64,000 nt of DNA from the NCBI GenBank assembly GCA_014529385.2, contig CM043959.1:54128253-54192252 (forward strand), in the 5' to 3' direction. This document shows, one piece after another, positions 1 to 16,200 of the stretch (the first letter of the stretch is position 1; each line of letters begins with the position of its first letter). The notes below the pieces were generated by a model that ran no database searches, was not told the origin of the DNA, and saw nothing but the letters and a program-made list of their open reading frames with translations. The DNA is from Adiantum capillus-veneris (lineage: Eukaryota > Streptophyta > Polypodiopsida > Polypodiales > Pteridaceae). The translations under genes were made by a program, and so were the position numbers.

Positions 1-30
1 ATGAGATATAAATAGCAAGTCTAGCAGGGA

Positions 31-50
31 ACACACACACACACACACAC
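31..50. repeat. (AC)10 microsatellite, left edge of PLE copy 1
   Basis: A clean AC run sits directly before the first PLE unit. Longer runs flank the other unit ends (6483-6574, 9178-9286), so every visible PLE boundary is a CA/AC run. Bases 1-30 to its left are unassigned flank. Confidence 0.9.
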
Positions 51-2024
51 TATGGTTGAACACTATGGAGTCATATATATCGTCCCCTCATAGGGTTCCT
101 CTTTTTTATAAAACAAACAACAAACCCCCCCCCGCCCCCTCTTCCCTATTGACAAAGTAGGGCCTACATTACTAACATTGTGCCACCGACTTGGGTATTG
201 GGCAAGGGGCTCGTAAAAAAAATCTTCAAAACTATCAATACAGAAGGAAGGCGGCTCCTTCCATCCTCGGACCGTGTAAACGCGCGCTCTCTCTCCCCAT
301 AGCTTCTGACGCATGAGGGGCTCTCACAACATGGGGCGGCTCTGCTCTCTTCACTTCAGACACTCAGGAAGTGTGCATACCAAACCTATAAATTCTAAAG
401 GTGAGGGCACTCTTTAGCCCTCACTTAGCTTGAGATTCAGTGTGTGTGTGTTGGGTAGACCCGTTCTGTGTTATTTCTACTTGAAATACCGAAAACAATG
501 GAGCTTGCTGCTCAGTCGCCACCCACAGGTATTATAAGTTTACCTAAACTTTCCTTTTTTTCGCCAGAGACCGACTGCTGTTTTTTTTAAAAAAAAGATG
601 TTGTAGCATGAGGCTTGGTCAAGCCTAATGGTTGTTATCCCTTGACCGACTGTGGTTCTGGAGATGTTTAGCATGGCATATGGTTGCTAAATACTACATA
701 AGCTCTCAAAGGCTTTGGCAATCGTTTAAATGATTGCAGAATAGGCATTTTTTACTGGTTTTTTTTTGTTTTTTCTCTCTGCCTAAACGAATTTGTTTTC
801 CCTAAAGATAGATTGTAGTAGCATATGGGTGTTGCTACCTACTCTTTGCCCTCAAATAGGGTTGGAGATATTTAGATGGGCTGGCATCTCTTGGGTAGAT
901 CAAGGGAAGTGACTGGATGTAATAACTATGGCATATTTTGGTGGATAGTGGTTGTTTTGCTGCTTTATCTGAAAAGGAACCTTGGGTAGTTTTTAGCCGG
1001 TTACTGCATATAGCTTTATGAATGGGGTTTTTCATAACCAAGCTCCTATCTACTTGTTTTTGAAAACACTGTATATGGAAAAAATCTGCTAGGCCTAGGT
1101 ATTATTGATGGCCTTGGAATCACTTGTGCATAAGAAATGAAGGTAGGTGTTTTCTGTTTTTTGTTTTTTTTTTAATTGAAAGTAAAACTTTTTCATAGAA
1201 GTCGAGGCTTGCCACAGTGTGATGAAATGGCTCTTTAAAATAGCCGTTGAAAGACTTCACCTCTGCATAAAGTATTAGGTATGTATGGGGCAGTGTGTTT
1301 GCATGTACAGGTGTATATGGTTGGGAGTATGTTGGTTGGCTTGGCTTTATGGCCGTGCTTAAACATCTGTTTCACTGACGGAAAACTGGTTCTTTTTTCC
1401 CAAATATGTAAATAGAGGCAGCATTTTGGTGTGGACCTAATGGTCACTTGGCTCTGACTCTGGCCGCTGCATGTTGATTGGTTATGTCGCTGTTTTAAAC
1501 TGGTTTTTTTGGGGCCTTTCTCAAGCCGTTGCAAGTTATCTCAAGTTACTAGGCCTAACTGGTCTTTCGACGTTAAAACTGGTTTTTTTAAAAAAAAAAG
1601 CTAATCTTAGCTTTGTATCATTTAAAACATGGGGTACCTTGTACGGATTCACAATGTGAGGAAGGATGACCTCTTGCTTGGCATAACCCTCGGTTTTTTA
1701 GGGGAACTGCCAATCTTTGATTATTCTGCTCTTTCTAAAGGGAAGTATATGGTTTTTTGTAGCTTGGCATGTGGAAAGGAACTGAAAAATGACTCTACAC
1801 TTGAAAGTATCTTGGCTAAAATAGGGCTGAACACTGTCAAACTGAATGGAATACTAAGGGCTTAAAGAGAAACTTGAAGTTTTGAAGGTAAGTATGTGGG
1901 GATTACTCTCAGCATTGGCGTAAAAAATTGGCCTTTTTTTCATGACATAAAGCTCCACTTGAATAGGTTTTCTTTGATACTCTCTTTTGATTGGTAAGTG
2001 AATGGTTGCTACTGTTAATTTAAG

Positions 2025-2220
2025 CATAGCTACCGAGCTATGGAGAAATCTTGGGAAGTGGAAGGTAAGTATATGGTTGGTACTCTCAAACTTGGCATAA
2101 ATACCGAGATATGGCTCGAGAAATGAGGTCTCACTTGGTAAAAATGGAGTTTTACAATACTCTATTGACTAGTAAGTATATGGTTGCTACTATGGGCTCA
2201 AGCATAGCTACCAAGCTATG
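2025..2220 (+). other. Pair of repeated 7-bp-stem hairpins in PLE leader
   Basis: CATAGCT pairs with AGCTATG across a 4-base loop at 2025-2042 (loop ACCG) and again at 2203-2220 (loop ACCA). Both follow a GTAAGT-TATGGTTGCTACT-like string, so the leader holds a degenerate repeat. Both hairpins are kept in copy 2. Confidence 0.6.
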
Positions 2221-2879
2221 GCTTAACAAGTAAACCTCACTATTCTTTAGAAATCCAATAACCTAGAAGATGGACATGGATAACAACTGATATAGTCCAT
2301 TAATACCTGTAAAACACATCCAAGGCTAACTGAATTGTTGTCTTGTTTGGATGGATGCAGGTAAGGAATCTATCTTATCTTGGAGGGTTTCTTTTCTTTG
2401 GCAAGCAACATTTCTGTTATGAAATATCCATTGAAAAACGGGGAAGTTTTTTTACTACCAACCACATTGAAAGAGGATCTCTTTCTTACAATCATTGTAC
2501 TTAGATAATTCTGATACTGAGTTATTTTCGTACAAATCAGTTCATTGATCCTTGGACAGTTGTCTTTTGAATGTAAAAGTTCAATTATGTCTTAGTAAGT
2601 AAGATTTAATACAGCTACACACACATCCTATACATAGGGTCTCCCCTCCGCGGATACCAGGATGCTGGCCTAGGAAATTTTCGATAGAATAGAGTTCTAT
2701 ATTGGAACCCACAGTCGTTAAATCCTTCTTTGGTAGGCTGGTGTTAGGTGGCCCCTTTGTTAGACTCTCTTCTGGTCCCCTGCTCACGGCTACCATAGTC
2801 TCTGACTCAGCCGGTTTAAGGTTTGCAGGACTAAAAAAGACTTTACCTCGAAGACACTTTTCTAATCTTTATATCAACT

Positions 2880-4440
2880 GTGTTTCAGGACTGCTCACAG
2901 TATAGACTGACAGCTCGCATGAGTACAAATCACAACCCTAAAAATCACGCAAAGATCCTTGACCAGATCAAGCTCTTCATAAAAGACCATGCACTAAAAG
3001 ACTCCATAGCTGCTAGATCTAGACCTTTCCCTCCTAGGAAAGCCAAAACATGTATCACATACTATGGCAAGAAATGATTTACCTGACCTCAACGTTTTTT
3101 GCAGACTCTTGCCCTTTCTCAAGGTTTGGAACTCACCTCGGAGCCCCTCTCCGTGGCCTCTTCTCTGGTCCTCAGATGTATTAGCAGTTTGGATGCGTCA
3201 CAACTTATTTATGATTCTGCCCTAATTTCGGACAAAAAGCTTTTAGTCTTACATATGTTATCTTTTAATGATTGGGTAAAAATTCTAGCATCTTTAGACA
3301 AAGACCCCCTAGAAGGTGTTAATCTACTATCCTAGTACATTGCCCAACCTCCTGTCCTTGCTTCACAATATCAGCAAGAGCTTGCCCTATTCTCCTCATC
3401 TGGTGCTGAGCTGACAAATTTCCTTAGAAAACTCCGTGGACTTAATCCATCATTTATTTGCATCCCTAATACCCCCGCCATCCCTTCAACAGGTGGCATC
3501 TTCTGTCGGGATAGAGGTAGTAAAAGAGTTTCAATCTAACCTCTGCTCTCTCAATGATGTCAATCTCCTTGAGTTGGTCCCTAAAATCTCAAAAGTCTTT
3601 CCTGTCTTACCATTAAGACAAATAGAAATTGAATCTCTCGGTGTAGACCATCAACTCTGGGTTCTACCAAACAAAGCTTTCTTGGCTCCAATTCTTAGTG
3701 AAACTTGGGTTTACCTGGCCAACCTCCCTGCATCAACGGTGGAGGACTGCAAACTTAAAATTCTAAAAGGAGGACTTTTCTTGGACAAAGGTGAACTAAT
3801 TAAAGCCCCTTTTAACCTACACCTGATCGATCACTCTAAATGCCCATCTAACACTGGATTGTACATACATACTAAGGGTAGCACGGAGTTTGCTAAAAGT
3901 AATCCGGACTTCTACACAGAGTCTATTTGGAACATCTTCCGTCCCTATGTAAAATGTGCTTGCAGATTTCTGGACCCCAAAGCCTCCTGCGAATCAAGCA
4001 TTATGTGGTTTAACCATGCTATATGGTTTATCCTCAACCATTTGGAACTCCTATTCCCAGAGAAACCTGTTGACTTTCATCTATCCCTCATCTGCTCTTG
4101 GCTAGGTGGGCAGGCCAAGCAGATTGTGATTGCTCAAATTGCCTTTAACATCTTCCGAGGACCGATGCATGATATTCTGAAAGAACTAAAAGCTGAGGAA
4201 CCCGGTCTTTACCTCACCACATATGCAAATTACAAAGGAGTCAAATTCATCACTAATCTGCTAAAACCTTGTATTGAAGAAGATGAATCCCCTGCTTTTA
4301 AAAGAGCTAACTCTTTAGCTACTCCCAACTCTTTTACCTCCTTTTTTACACCTAGCTCCTCATCTAATCGAGGAAAATCTCGTAGCATTACTGGAGGGAG
4401 AGGCAGATTCCCGGCTATCAGAAACTTCCCTGAAATCTAA
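2880..4440 (+). pseudogene. PLE ORF1-like region, broken
   Basis: Coding-like sequence runs in frame 3 from about 2880 (first ATG at 2919) with stops at 3075-3077 and 3333-3335. After a frameshift near 3430 it runs in frame 1 to the stop at 4440 as a 334-residue open stretch with no ATG at its head (it opens at a GTG). No known domain is recognised. The C-terminal 40 residues are Ser/Thr/Arg/Gly-rich (SSSSNRGKSRS, GGRGR), consistent with a nucleic-acid-binding tail. It lies just upstream of the RT and may be an ORF1 or a divergent N-terminus of the same polyprotein. Strings resembling 3' splice sites occur at 2888, 3104 and 4459, so frame changes could partly reflect introns. Confidence 0.5.
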
Positions 4441-4453
4441 CCCTTAAAATATA

Positions 4454-6302
4454 TTGCAGGTATCTACAAATTCATGTGGAAGAAGAGTTCTCAGCAAAGT
4501 GGATTCGAATTTTGGTGCTACCTATGTACATTGTCTCTATCACAACATTCTCCTTGATTGGATCCCACCTGAAAGTCTCTTTTGTGAGTGTTTTGACATA
4601 TTTTTTGGTAACCATAAACTACTTGACAACATTCTCATTGGATGGAGATATCACCGTCCTTTAAAAGGATTAGTTCTTAACAATGACTTTCTTAGACAAA
4701 AAACGATCCCTCACTGTACTTGCAATCATTTTTTTGCATTCTGTAGGAATTTTAAAGAATGTGGCAACCATGTCTGTACTCAAGACCTCAACATTATCAA
4801 CAATACTACAGTTCGAAAGCTCCTCGCCAAAGGACTCAATCACATTCCAAACTATCCAAAAAACCCCTACCTTGCCTTAGCAGCTTTACTTAGCTGCCTC
4901 ACTGACCTTGTCAGTACTCTCCGACTGGAGATGACAGTCCTACCGGAGCTAAAAGAGTTAGTTAAAGGAATGCTTCCTTAAAAAAAACTCTCTACTTCCT
5001 AGAAAATGGCTTTCTTCTGATAATTCTTGGCTTACACCTCAGTTAGCCATCGACTTTCAACTTATCTCAGAGAATTGGTTAGTAGTAGGGCTTGACAAAA
5101 GCTCCAACTACCCTACTACTATGTGTAAACAACTTGCTTGGAAAGCTGCACGGGAACGAGTTGCAGGAAAAGAATTCTATCTTACCAATAAAACACCACA
5201 AGATATCTCCAACAAAATCTCTAAACATCTAGAACAGCTAGGCTACACTATCAGTAACACCAAGTTACCAATACTATTTCCGGCTTCTAAAATCCACAAA
5301 CATAAATTCAGGTGGATATCTGATGCCTCCAATTGTATCTTCACAGATATCACCAAAGATATTACTCTTTGCCTTGATCTTATTCTCACAGAATTTGAAA
5401 TCATCTGTGCAGAAAAACAAAAAATTTGTAAGGATTTTCTTAATATCCAATGTAATCTCTTCTGGCTTACAAAAAATGCCACAGAGGTTACACTTAACCT
5501 TCCTCAGCATATTTTTTACATCTTTACAGCTGATATCACACAGTGCTACGAAAACATCCCACTGAACGGAGATCTTGGCCTTAAAACTGTACTGGCCAAG
5601 GTCATTAACTTAGCATTTACCAATGCCAAAAAAAGAAAACATCTCTTTATCTCTCTTGCCAAAAAACCAAGATGGATTCTAGCATCTCAATCCATTAACC
5701 CTTTACACTTTGATGAAACAAAACTATGCTCCTACATTTTCTGGTTGTTAAACAACTGTATTATTGTAGCAAGAGGCGAATGCTATAATCAATGCCTTGG
5801 AATCCCGATGGGTTTCTCTTGCTCACCACTTATGTGTAACATCTACTTAGCTTTCTTTGAGTACAAATGGTGCCTGAAAAACATGGAAACCAACCATAAA
5901 ATTCTCCCACTATTCAAAAACACCTTCAGATATATGGATGACATACTTAGTGTCAACAACAGATTTTTCTCATCTGAGATTGATCAAATATACCCCCATT
6001 GCCTAAAAATTGAGCCAACTTCTATCCCAGAGGATTCAACTCTTGGGAACTTCTGCAAAACAGCCCACTTTCTTAACCTATCGATATCCCTTCACTCCCC
6101 ATCTACAGGTAGATACGACTTGAGATTCATTTGGAAAAAGGATCTTCTCAAACTACCACACATAGAATTCATCAAAAGAAACAGCAATAGGCCCTACAAA
6201 TCCTCTATCAGCTCCTGTATTGGTCTTCTATACTTAATCTGCTACTCTTCTTCATCACCTTCCATAGCTTGGGAGGAAATTTCAGTACTTATTAAAAAAT
6301 AA
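4454..6302 (+). pseudogene. Penelope-like reverse transcriptase (one frameshift)
   Basis: This encodes the RNA-directed DNA polymerase of the element. The first part (4454-4981) has a Cys/His-rich stretch followed by GNHVCTQDLNIINN and KLLAKGLN, as expected upstream of a PLE RT core. A stop at 4979-4981 next to an A8 run is bypassed in the next frame, which is open from 4980 to 6302. That frame begins with an LVVGLDKSSNYP (DK-type) motif, then SKIHKHKFRWI, motif A TADITQCYENIP, motif B GIPMGFSCSP and motif C FRYMDDILSV. Counting from the ATG at 5121, the motif A Asp is residue 138, GIPMG is 227-231 and YMDD is 271-274. All catalytic aspartates are present, so one small indel is the only clear lesion. 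The 5' end has no ATG: a TAA at 4445 precedes it, with a TATATTGCAG acceptor-like string between. Confidence 0.75.
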
Positions 6303-6415
6303 TGCCTGAATGGATTTAATTACAATCAGATCCGTAATACCATCACTCAAGCTCTCATTAGGCACAACTGGCCTGGATTGTTATTCCAAAAAGAGAGTCT
6401 TATCACTCTCATAAG

Positions 6416-6461
6416 GTAGTAGGCCCATACACAATGGGCCTACTACTGACCCATTGTGTAT
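6416..6461 (+). other. Two overlapping, mutually exclusive hairpins at PLE 3' end
   Basis: A 13-bp perfect stem (6416-6428 with 6434-6446, 5-base loop ACACA) overlaps a second 12-bp perfect stem (6427-6438 with 6450-6461). The two cannot form together. They lie 20-65 bases before the terminal CA run, where a PLE RNA would be recognised by its RT. Confidence 0.8.
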
Positions 6462-6480
6462 GGTGCCTGGGTTAGGGCGG

Positions 6481-6482
<2 letters not shown>

Positions 6483-6574
<92 letters not shown>
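6483..6574. repeat. (AC)46 microsatellite between PLE copies
   Basis: A pure AC run of about 92 bases joins the 3' end of copy 1 to the 5' end of copy 2. Just before it the unit ends with GGGTTAGGG (6469-6477). Confidence 0.95.
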
Positions 6575-10112
<3,538 letters not shown>

Positions 10113-11525
10113 TAATTTCAGGCCAAGGGCCAAGACTCACATGAGGTACAAGGGGTCTATATATACCATGGATCAAGGGCCTATAAATAGCATGTTTATG
10201 TGGTGACAAGCATGTGCGAGTCCTGAGTCTCTTACAAAGCAGAGTGAAGTTCGGAGATCAACGTCGATTGGTGATGCCGATTCACTTGTTTGGCTAAGTG
10301 AGAAGTTAAAAAAGAGAAGCAAAAAAGAGGAAGGTAGTTGTGGAGCCTTTCCTTGAGCCTTTTTGTGGCTATGGCCTCTAAAGTCTTCTATTGTCTACTT
10401 ATGTTGGTTGCATGAAGGGCGGAGAAAGGAATACGCCTTTTCTTATTCCACTACAAATACTATTTACTCTCCCTAAATATAAATCAAAATGTTTCTTGCT
10501 CACTTGGTTAGAATTCAATTCCAAACTTTACAGTAGGTGTGACTCCACATGGAGGAATTGGTTGTTATACATCCATTATTTGTTTAGTGTATGTAAGAAG
10601 AGAAGGGGAGATGTACTTGTGCTTGCAATTTGGACTAATTATCTATGTGGCAAAGATTCAATTGTTGCATCAAACAGTGCATGAATTGTGCTCTTGAATT
10701 GACCATGGAACTATGGCCTTATGCAAGCCAATTATACAAAGAGAACAAGGTGAGTGCTCATGGTGGCATACTAAATCCATAAAATAGAACGTGATGATGT
10801 AAGGCTCTTTTATAGGTTTTTTTAAATGGAAATGCATATTGGAATAATCATTGATCATTTATTTGGAATTGATTTTACTAAAGATACAATGGGGATTCAT
10901 ATGTATTACAAGATTGGGCACCCTCTTGTTGTATGTGGTTAGCATTACAATTGGGATAGCTGGCATGTAATGGTTGATTATGATGTTGTCTTTTATTTTT
11001 ACTAATATGTTGTGTTAGAACTATGGAAACTGAGGAGAAGGCACCAAATAATATCTCTTTGCCATTTATATTTGCATAGTGCTATAGTTATTTTTGCCAT
11101 TAAGCCAATATGGTTCCATTGTACATATTTAATGAGAATCCACCCTATAAGAGGTCAGGCAATAAGTAATAGCCACCACTCATGGAATAAAGTGTAAAGA
11201 GGGTCCTCAAATATTTGGCAATTAAAATAGGTCATAATAAAATTGAATACTTAACTCCACAAGAGGTGCCGTGGAGTTTGGGGGCTACAATTTTATGCCA
11301 TTCTCTTGCAAGATTCTCTTCTCTCAACACTTATGCTAAGTTGTGTGTGCAAAAATTGTGTCTACATCTCGGCTATTACTATCATGTCTATTCTATGTGT
11401 GTGTGTCTATGATGTGCTTGTCTATTTCTATGTACTTGGGTTTTGGGAGAGACGGTGAGAAGTTTGATGGGTGTGTGAGTGAGGAAAATTGAATAGAATA
11501 AGCATCCAATCTCCCAATTCCCCAA
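10113..11525 (+). repeat. Putative gypsy LTR (GyC)
   Basis: The region starts right after a polypurine-like tract and ends a few bases before a perfect tRNA-iMet primer-binding site. It has TATA-like boxes (CTATATATA near 10156 and CCTATAAATAGC near 10183) where an LTR promoter would lie, and no long open frame. No second copy was found in the window, so the exact ends are inferred. Confidence 0.5.
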
Positions 11526-11528
11526 TAG

Positions 11529-11540
11529 TGGTATCAGAGC
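11529..11540 (+). other. Primer-binding site, tRNA-iMet (GyC)
   Basis: TGGTATCAGAGC is a perfect match to the classic plant initiator-Met primer site and fixes the plus orientation of GyC. The gag start follows about 570 bases later. Confidence 0.8.
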
Positions 11541-12030
11541 ATCTTTGGTCGCTCCCTAAATTTTGTCCATTGAAACAAAGAAAAGCTTACTCTCAGCCAC
11601 TTATTGAAATCCAAAGCTTTTCAAAATTCAAAGGGTGCCCACCGAATCCATGCATAAATATTGAACCCTCATTTTCCGGCTAAAAGAATACTTCTCGATG
11701 GTCTTTCCAAACCCCTAGAGGCTGTAAAGAACTGTGAAGCTTATGCTAGCGATTACGAGTTGCCTTGGCAATAGATAATCTTAGCTAATCATCTACTACT
11801 GGGACAAGGGAGTTTGAATGCCAGATAAAAGTTCAATTTTCTTGCATATTGACCCGCTCAACCGATCGCAGATTTCAACCTTAGCCTTGGTGTTGCACTT
11901 CTGGACTGGGCGTCATCACCCACTAAGTAAAAACTATTTTCTTTTTTCTTTTATTTTATTATTGCTTCCATACCAATCATATCCATATATATGTAGCCAT
12001 CCTTATATATGTATGTATATGTATAAAGAG

Positions 12031-12053
12031 AAATATATATATATATATATATA
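12031..12053. repeat. (TA)n microsatellite
   Basis: A short TA run in the leader between the primer-binding site and the gag start of GyC. Confidence 0.8.
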
Positions 12054-12110
12054 TACGAAAAAATATAAAAAAAGAGATAGAAAAAGAAAGAAAAGAAAAA
12101 TAGAGGCCAT

Positions 12111-12712
12111 CATGGCTCATCTTCCATATCCACCCTCTATTGTTGAGCAACTCACAAATTTGTAACAATCACGTGCATATGAGCGTAGGCAACCACAAGA
12201 ATTAGAGGATAAGTTACTACATACTGCACGTGCCAAAACTATACCTAAACAAAATTAGTAGAAAGGCTTTCACTTTCAAGGATTTTGATGGCACTAAAGA
12301 TGCTAGCACTATTCTGGCATGGGTTAGTTAATTAGACGACTACTTTTGTAACAAAGACTTCCTTGAATGCGACAAGAAATGAAGAGGTGCAAGCTTATAC
12401 TAATGGTTTCTGGAATTGTCTCATTCAGTTGCGAGCCATTGAACATGTCAACCATAGGAAATTAAAGCGTAAGTACATATCTAGGTTAGTACTACAAATT
12501 GGTGCTGAAATATATATGTTTATACCAAGTTCACTATCAATAGCTATTAACTTGGCTCCCAATGCATAGAAGAAGAAAGGTGGACATCAACTCCGCAGTA
12601 ATCAACCTACTAACACTAACCGTAACAAGTGAGTTCCTTTCTCTCCTAGGTTTGATAGCAACATGAATTAAAGACATACCTTCTTCAAAAGATGCAGGTT
12701 TGGCAGCTTTGT
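12111..12712 (+). pseudogene. Gypsy gag, first piece (GyC)
   Basis: The ATG at 12111 opens MAHLPYPPSIVEQL, matching the gag start of the related minus-strand copy GyA (MAHLPQAPTIAEQL). Later frames read RNEEVQAYTNGFWN and LKRKYISRLVLQI, again parallel to GyA. Stops and frameshifts are frequent. The piece ends in the FFKR-RRF region just before the zinc knuckle, where Copia-1 is inserted; gag resumes at 17430. Confidence 0.8.
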
Positions 12713-12939
12713 TGTTACCATATACATGTGGTAGTGATGTGTGGAACACACTTAGGACCACCGGGGCATTTTTTCCCTCACTAGGAGGTTTTTTCCCCCG
12801 TGCATTGTATGTACGCCCATAATTCTAGGGCTATCTATATTTGCATTGCACACTAAGTAATACACTCTCTGTTGCATGCCTCGAGCTTCCTTCGTCTTCT
12901 CCAAGCTGTGTGTGTTACCTTGCAACCCTAATTCCAACA
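12713..12939 (+). repeat. Copia-1 5' LTR
   Basis: It begins TGTTACCATATACATG and ends CCCTAATTCCAACA (TG...CA). It is homologous to 17202-17429 and, inverted, to both LTRs of Copia-2. Confidence 0.92.
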
Positions 12940-12941
12940 AT

Positions 12942-12953
12942 TGGTATTAGAGC
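12942..12953 (+). other. Copia-1 primer-binding site
   Basis: TGGTATTAGAGC differs by one base from the tRNA-iMet site TGGTATCAGAGC; Copia-2 has the perfect form. Confidence 0.85.
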
Positions 12954-13254
12954 AGGTTGCGTCCTCCCGGGCTTAGTCACCACACGCCTCCTCACTTTCT
13001 CTGATTTCTGTGAGCTTTGGCGAGCATTTGCAGTCGACAATTTTTTTTTGATTCGGGCTCATTTCGGCCTCTGTTTCCACTACACGCAGTACTGAACAGG
13101 CTATTTCGTCATTTTGTGCAAAATTTCTATCAGTGTCGTTTTTTGCATAACAAGTCTCTTACAGTCTTCTATGGTTTGCGATTTATAGCACGTGTTGTTC
13201 TCGCTTCCTTTCTCCTCTTTTTGGGTAGTTTTCACATCAGGTGCAACATTTACC

Positions 13255-16200
13255 ATGGTTGACAACAACACAGACGTGTTCAAGATGTTTGTTGTTGAGG
13301 ACAGATTGGATGGAGACAATTACCCTATGTGGGCTTGCATGATGCAACATGTTATTGTGTCAAAGGGCATCTAGAATATTCTGCAGGGCATTGATGTACG
13401 TCCTGGTTCTGAGGATGTAGGCGATGTTGAGGATGTTGCAGGTCTTGCTGCAAGGATTACTGTTGCTAGAGTTTTTTGCCTACGATAGAACAAGCTCGTT
13501 GGAATGTAAAGGATGCGCAAGCTCATGCATTGATTGTGTTGTCTGTGAAGCGCACCATTACTCCTCACATCCGTTCAACAAAATCTACAAATCAGGCTTG
13601 GGATATTCTGGCTGGTCTTTATGCAAACCGCAATGAGGCAAAAATTGCATTGTTGCGTAAAGAGCTGGAGTCGAAGATCGTGCATGAGGAATATGATATG
13701 GACACTTTTGCAAGAGTCACTTTCCAAAAAAACAGGCCTAGACAGCGTGCAGTTGAACAGGCTTTTATTGTTGCTCAAAGAAAGGGTGGTAATGCAGCCA
13801 CTTCTTATGGTTCTTCTACGAGTGGAAAATCACATGTTCCTGATGCTTTTGCTGGCAGCAATTCGTCTAGAAATTCTGGTGATAAGGGCAAAAAGAAGAT
13901 GCGTTGCCATTATTGTAAAGCTAATGATCACCTGATCAAGCAGTGTCCTAAGTTGAAGGCCAAAGAGGCTCAGAAGAAAGAGGGTGGTTCCACTATAAAT
14001 GTAGCTATTGTTGAGTCTTCTGTGAAAGGAGAGTGTGACGTTGATGTTGATGCAAAATGGGCTTTTAGTGTAGAGTGTACCTATAATCCTATTGTCCATG
14101 ATGCATGTATGTCAGTTGCTGCAGATTCACATGTGTGGTATTTTGACAGTGGTGCTACAAAGCACATTACCTCACATCGTGATTTGTTCACCTCTCTTGA
14201 GTCTGCCCCTCATGGGAATTCAGTCACTAGTGCCAACAATGCCTCTTATCTGGTTCAGGGAGTTGGAAAGATTGTGCTTACTGTTGCAAATGGCACTTCT
14301 TTCACACTTGTTGATGCACTTTATGTACCTGGGATCAAGAAGAATCTTTTGTCTGTATATGCACTTGCTAGACTTGGTCTTGTAGTAAAATTTGTGGATG
14401 ACAGATGTACAATCCATGATCTCAATTTTGGTGATGAAATTGTTGCATCTGGCATATTATGTCGTGGACTGTACAAGCTCACTTTGTATGACAAGTGTGG
14501 GCAGAATTTTGCAAATGCAGTTGTGGATTCTAAGGCTATTTCAGATGCAAAACTTTGGCATGCACGTTTTGGGCATCTAAATTTTGCCAGTTTGCTGCGT
14601 TTGCAAAACTATGATATGGTTGCTTCTTTGACGCCTCTTGAAGCACCTGTCAAACACGTTGGTGAAGGCTATATTTTGGGTAAGATGCAGCGTTCGAAGT
14701 TTCTAAAGGATGGTTTGGTTAGGGCCACAGGGAGGTTGCAGCTTGTGCATATTGATGTCTGTGGGCCCTTGCAAACCCTGTCCTTGGGAAATTACCTTTA
14801 CTTTGTGACTTTCACTGATGATTACTCCAGGCATGCATGGGTATTTCCGCTTAAAGCAAAGTCCGATGTATTTATGTGTTTCAAACAATTTTTGGCTATT
14901 GCTGAAAATGTCTCGAAATGTACTATGGGCACCCTCCATTCCGATTGAGGGGGGGAGTATATGTCTCATGAATTTAATGCATTTTTGGCTAGTTGTGGGA
15001 TAAAACACCAATGTACAATGCCTTATACGCCTCAACAAAATGGTGTTGCTGAGAGGAAAAACAGGTCACTTACGGAAATGGCACTATGTATGGTCAAAAG
15101 TCAAGCTTTGCCGCATTATTTTTGGCTTGAGGCCATCATGTGTGCCACTTATGTACTAAACAGGTGTCCTACGAAAGCTTTGGAGTCTATTAATCTATAT
15201 GAAGCATCACATGATAGAAAGCCTTCTATTGAGCACATGCGTGTTCTTGGCTGTTTGGCATATGCTTTGGTGCCACAAACACAACGCAAAAAATTGGATG
15301 TTAAGGTTGTCAAATGTATTTTTGTTGGTTATAGTGCTGAAAGAAAAGCTTAGAGGTTGTATCATCCGCAAACAAAGTGTATCTTGGTCTCACTGATGCA
15401 GATGTACATGATGTACTTGATGAGGAAAGGGCTGAAAATGAGCAGGCTAGAGGTATGCCAAAATGGCTGGTGCATACATTGCATGACAATAAATTGGATG
15501 CACCTTTGTCTAGTCGTACTCATTCAGGTTCTCGCCATGCATCTTATGCATCAGATTGATATGATTTGGCTGTGTCTAGCCTACATGATGTTGAGGAACC
15601 TTTGTCTTTTGATGAAGCATATAATTTAGAAAATTGGATGGCTACCATGCAATTAGAATATGATGCACTTATAGAAAATGACACATGGACTTTATGTGAT
15701 TTGCCTCCTGGAAAAAAGGCCATTGGTACAAAGTGGATTTACACGTTGAAACGCAAGCCGGATGGTGAGATTGAACGCTATAAGGATCAACTTGTTGCAA
15801 AGGATTATGCACATAAAAAAGGCATAGATTATGAAGAGACTTTTGCTCCAACTTGTGGTATGGATACTGTGCATTTTCTATGTGCATTGGCAGCTCATTT
15901 TGGTTGGGATGTACATCAATCAGACATTGTTACTGCTTTCTTGAATGGTGACATATTTGAGGAAGTTTATGTAACGCAGCCTCGCGGTTTTGTCATAAAA
16001 GGACAAGAGGACAAAGTATGCAAATGTAACAAGGCTTTGTATGGGTTGAAGCAATCTCCTCGTGCTTGGTATGAGAAAGTTGACACTCATTTGGTCAAAC
16101 AAGGCTTTTGTAACAGTCCAACAGAAAGCACATTGTATGTAAAACGTGAGAGTGATGTATTTCTCATCGTGGTTCTTTATGTTGATGATTTGCTGATCAC

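Larger units (their letters stand above)
51..6482 (+). mobile_element. Penelope-like retroelement, copy 1 (complete length, decayed)
   Basis: The unit starts TATGGTTGAACACTATGG straight after an AC run and ends at the next one. It has a 2.8-kb non-coding leader, a broken ORF1 region (2880-4440) and a reverse transcriptase region (4454-6302). The RT has PLE-style motifs (SKIHK, TADITQCYENIP, GIPMG, YMDD). No GIY-YIG endonuclease is recognisable after the RT, which would fit the endonuclease-deficient Athena/Coprina side of the PLEs, but an N-terminal endonuclease cannot be excluded. There are no LTRs, and the next unit repeats the first 2.55 kb at roughly 97% identity by eye. Assignment to the PLE class is an inference from motifs. 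Confidence 0.75.

Noticed and set aside
1629-1865. 78-codon ORF (MGYLVRIHNVRKDD) kept in both PLE copies (also 8165-8401)
   Set aside because: Only three base changes separate the copies and two of them alter the amino acid, so there is no sign of coding selection; the whole leader is equally conserved.
6469-6477. GGGTTAGGG as a telomere repeat
   Set aside because: A single occurrence with no array; it may be chance. Mentioned only as context for the PLE.
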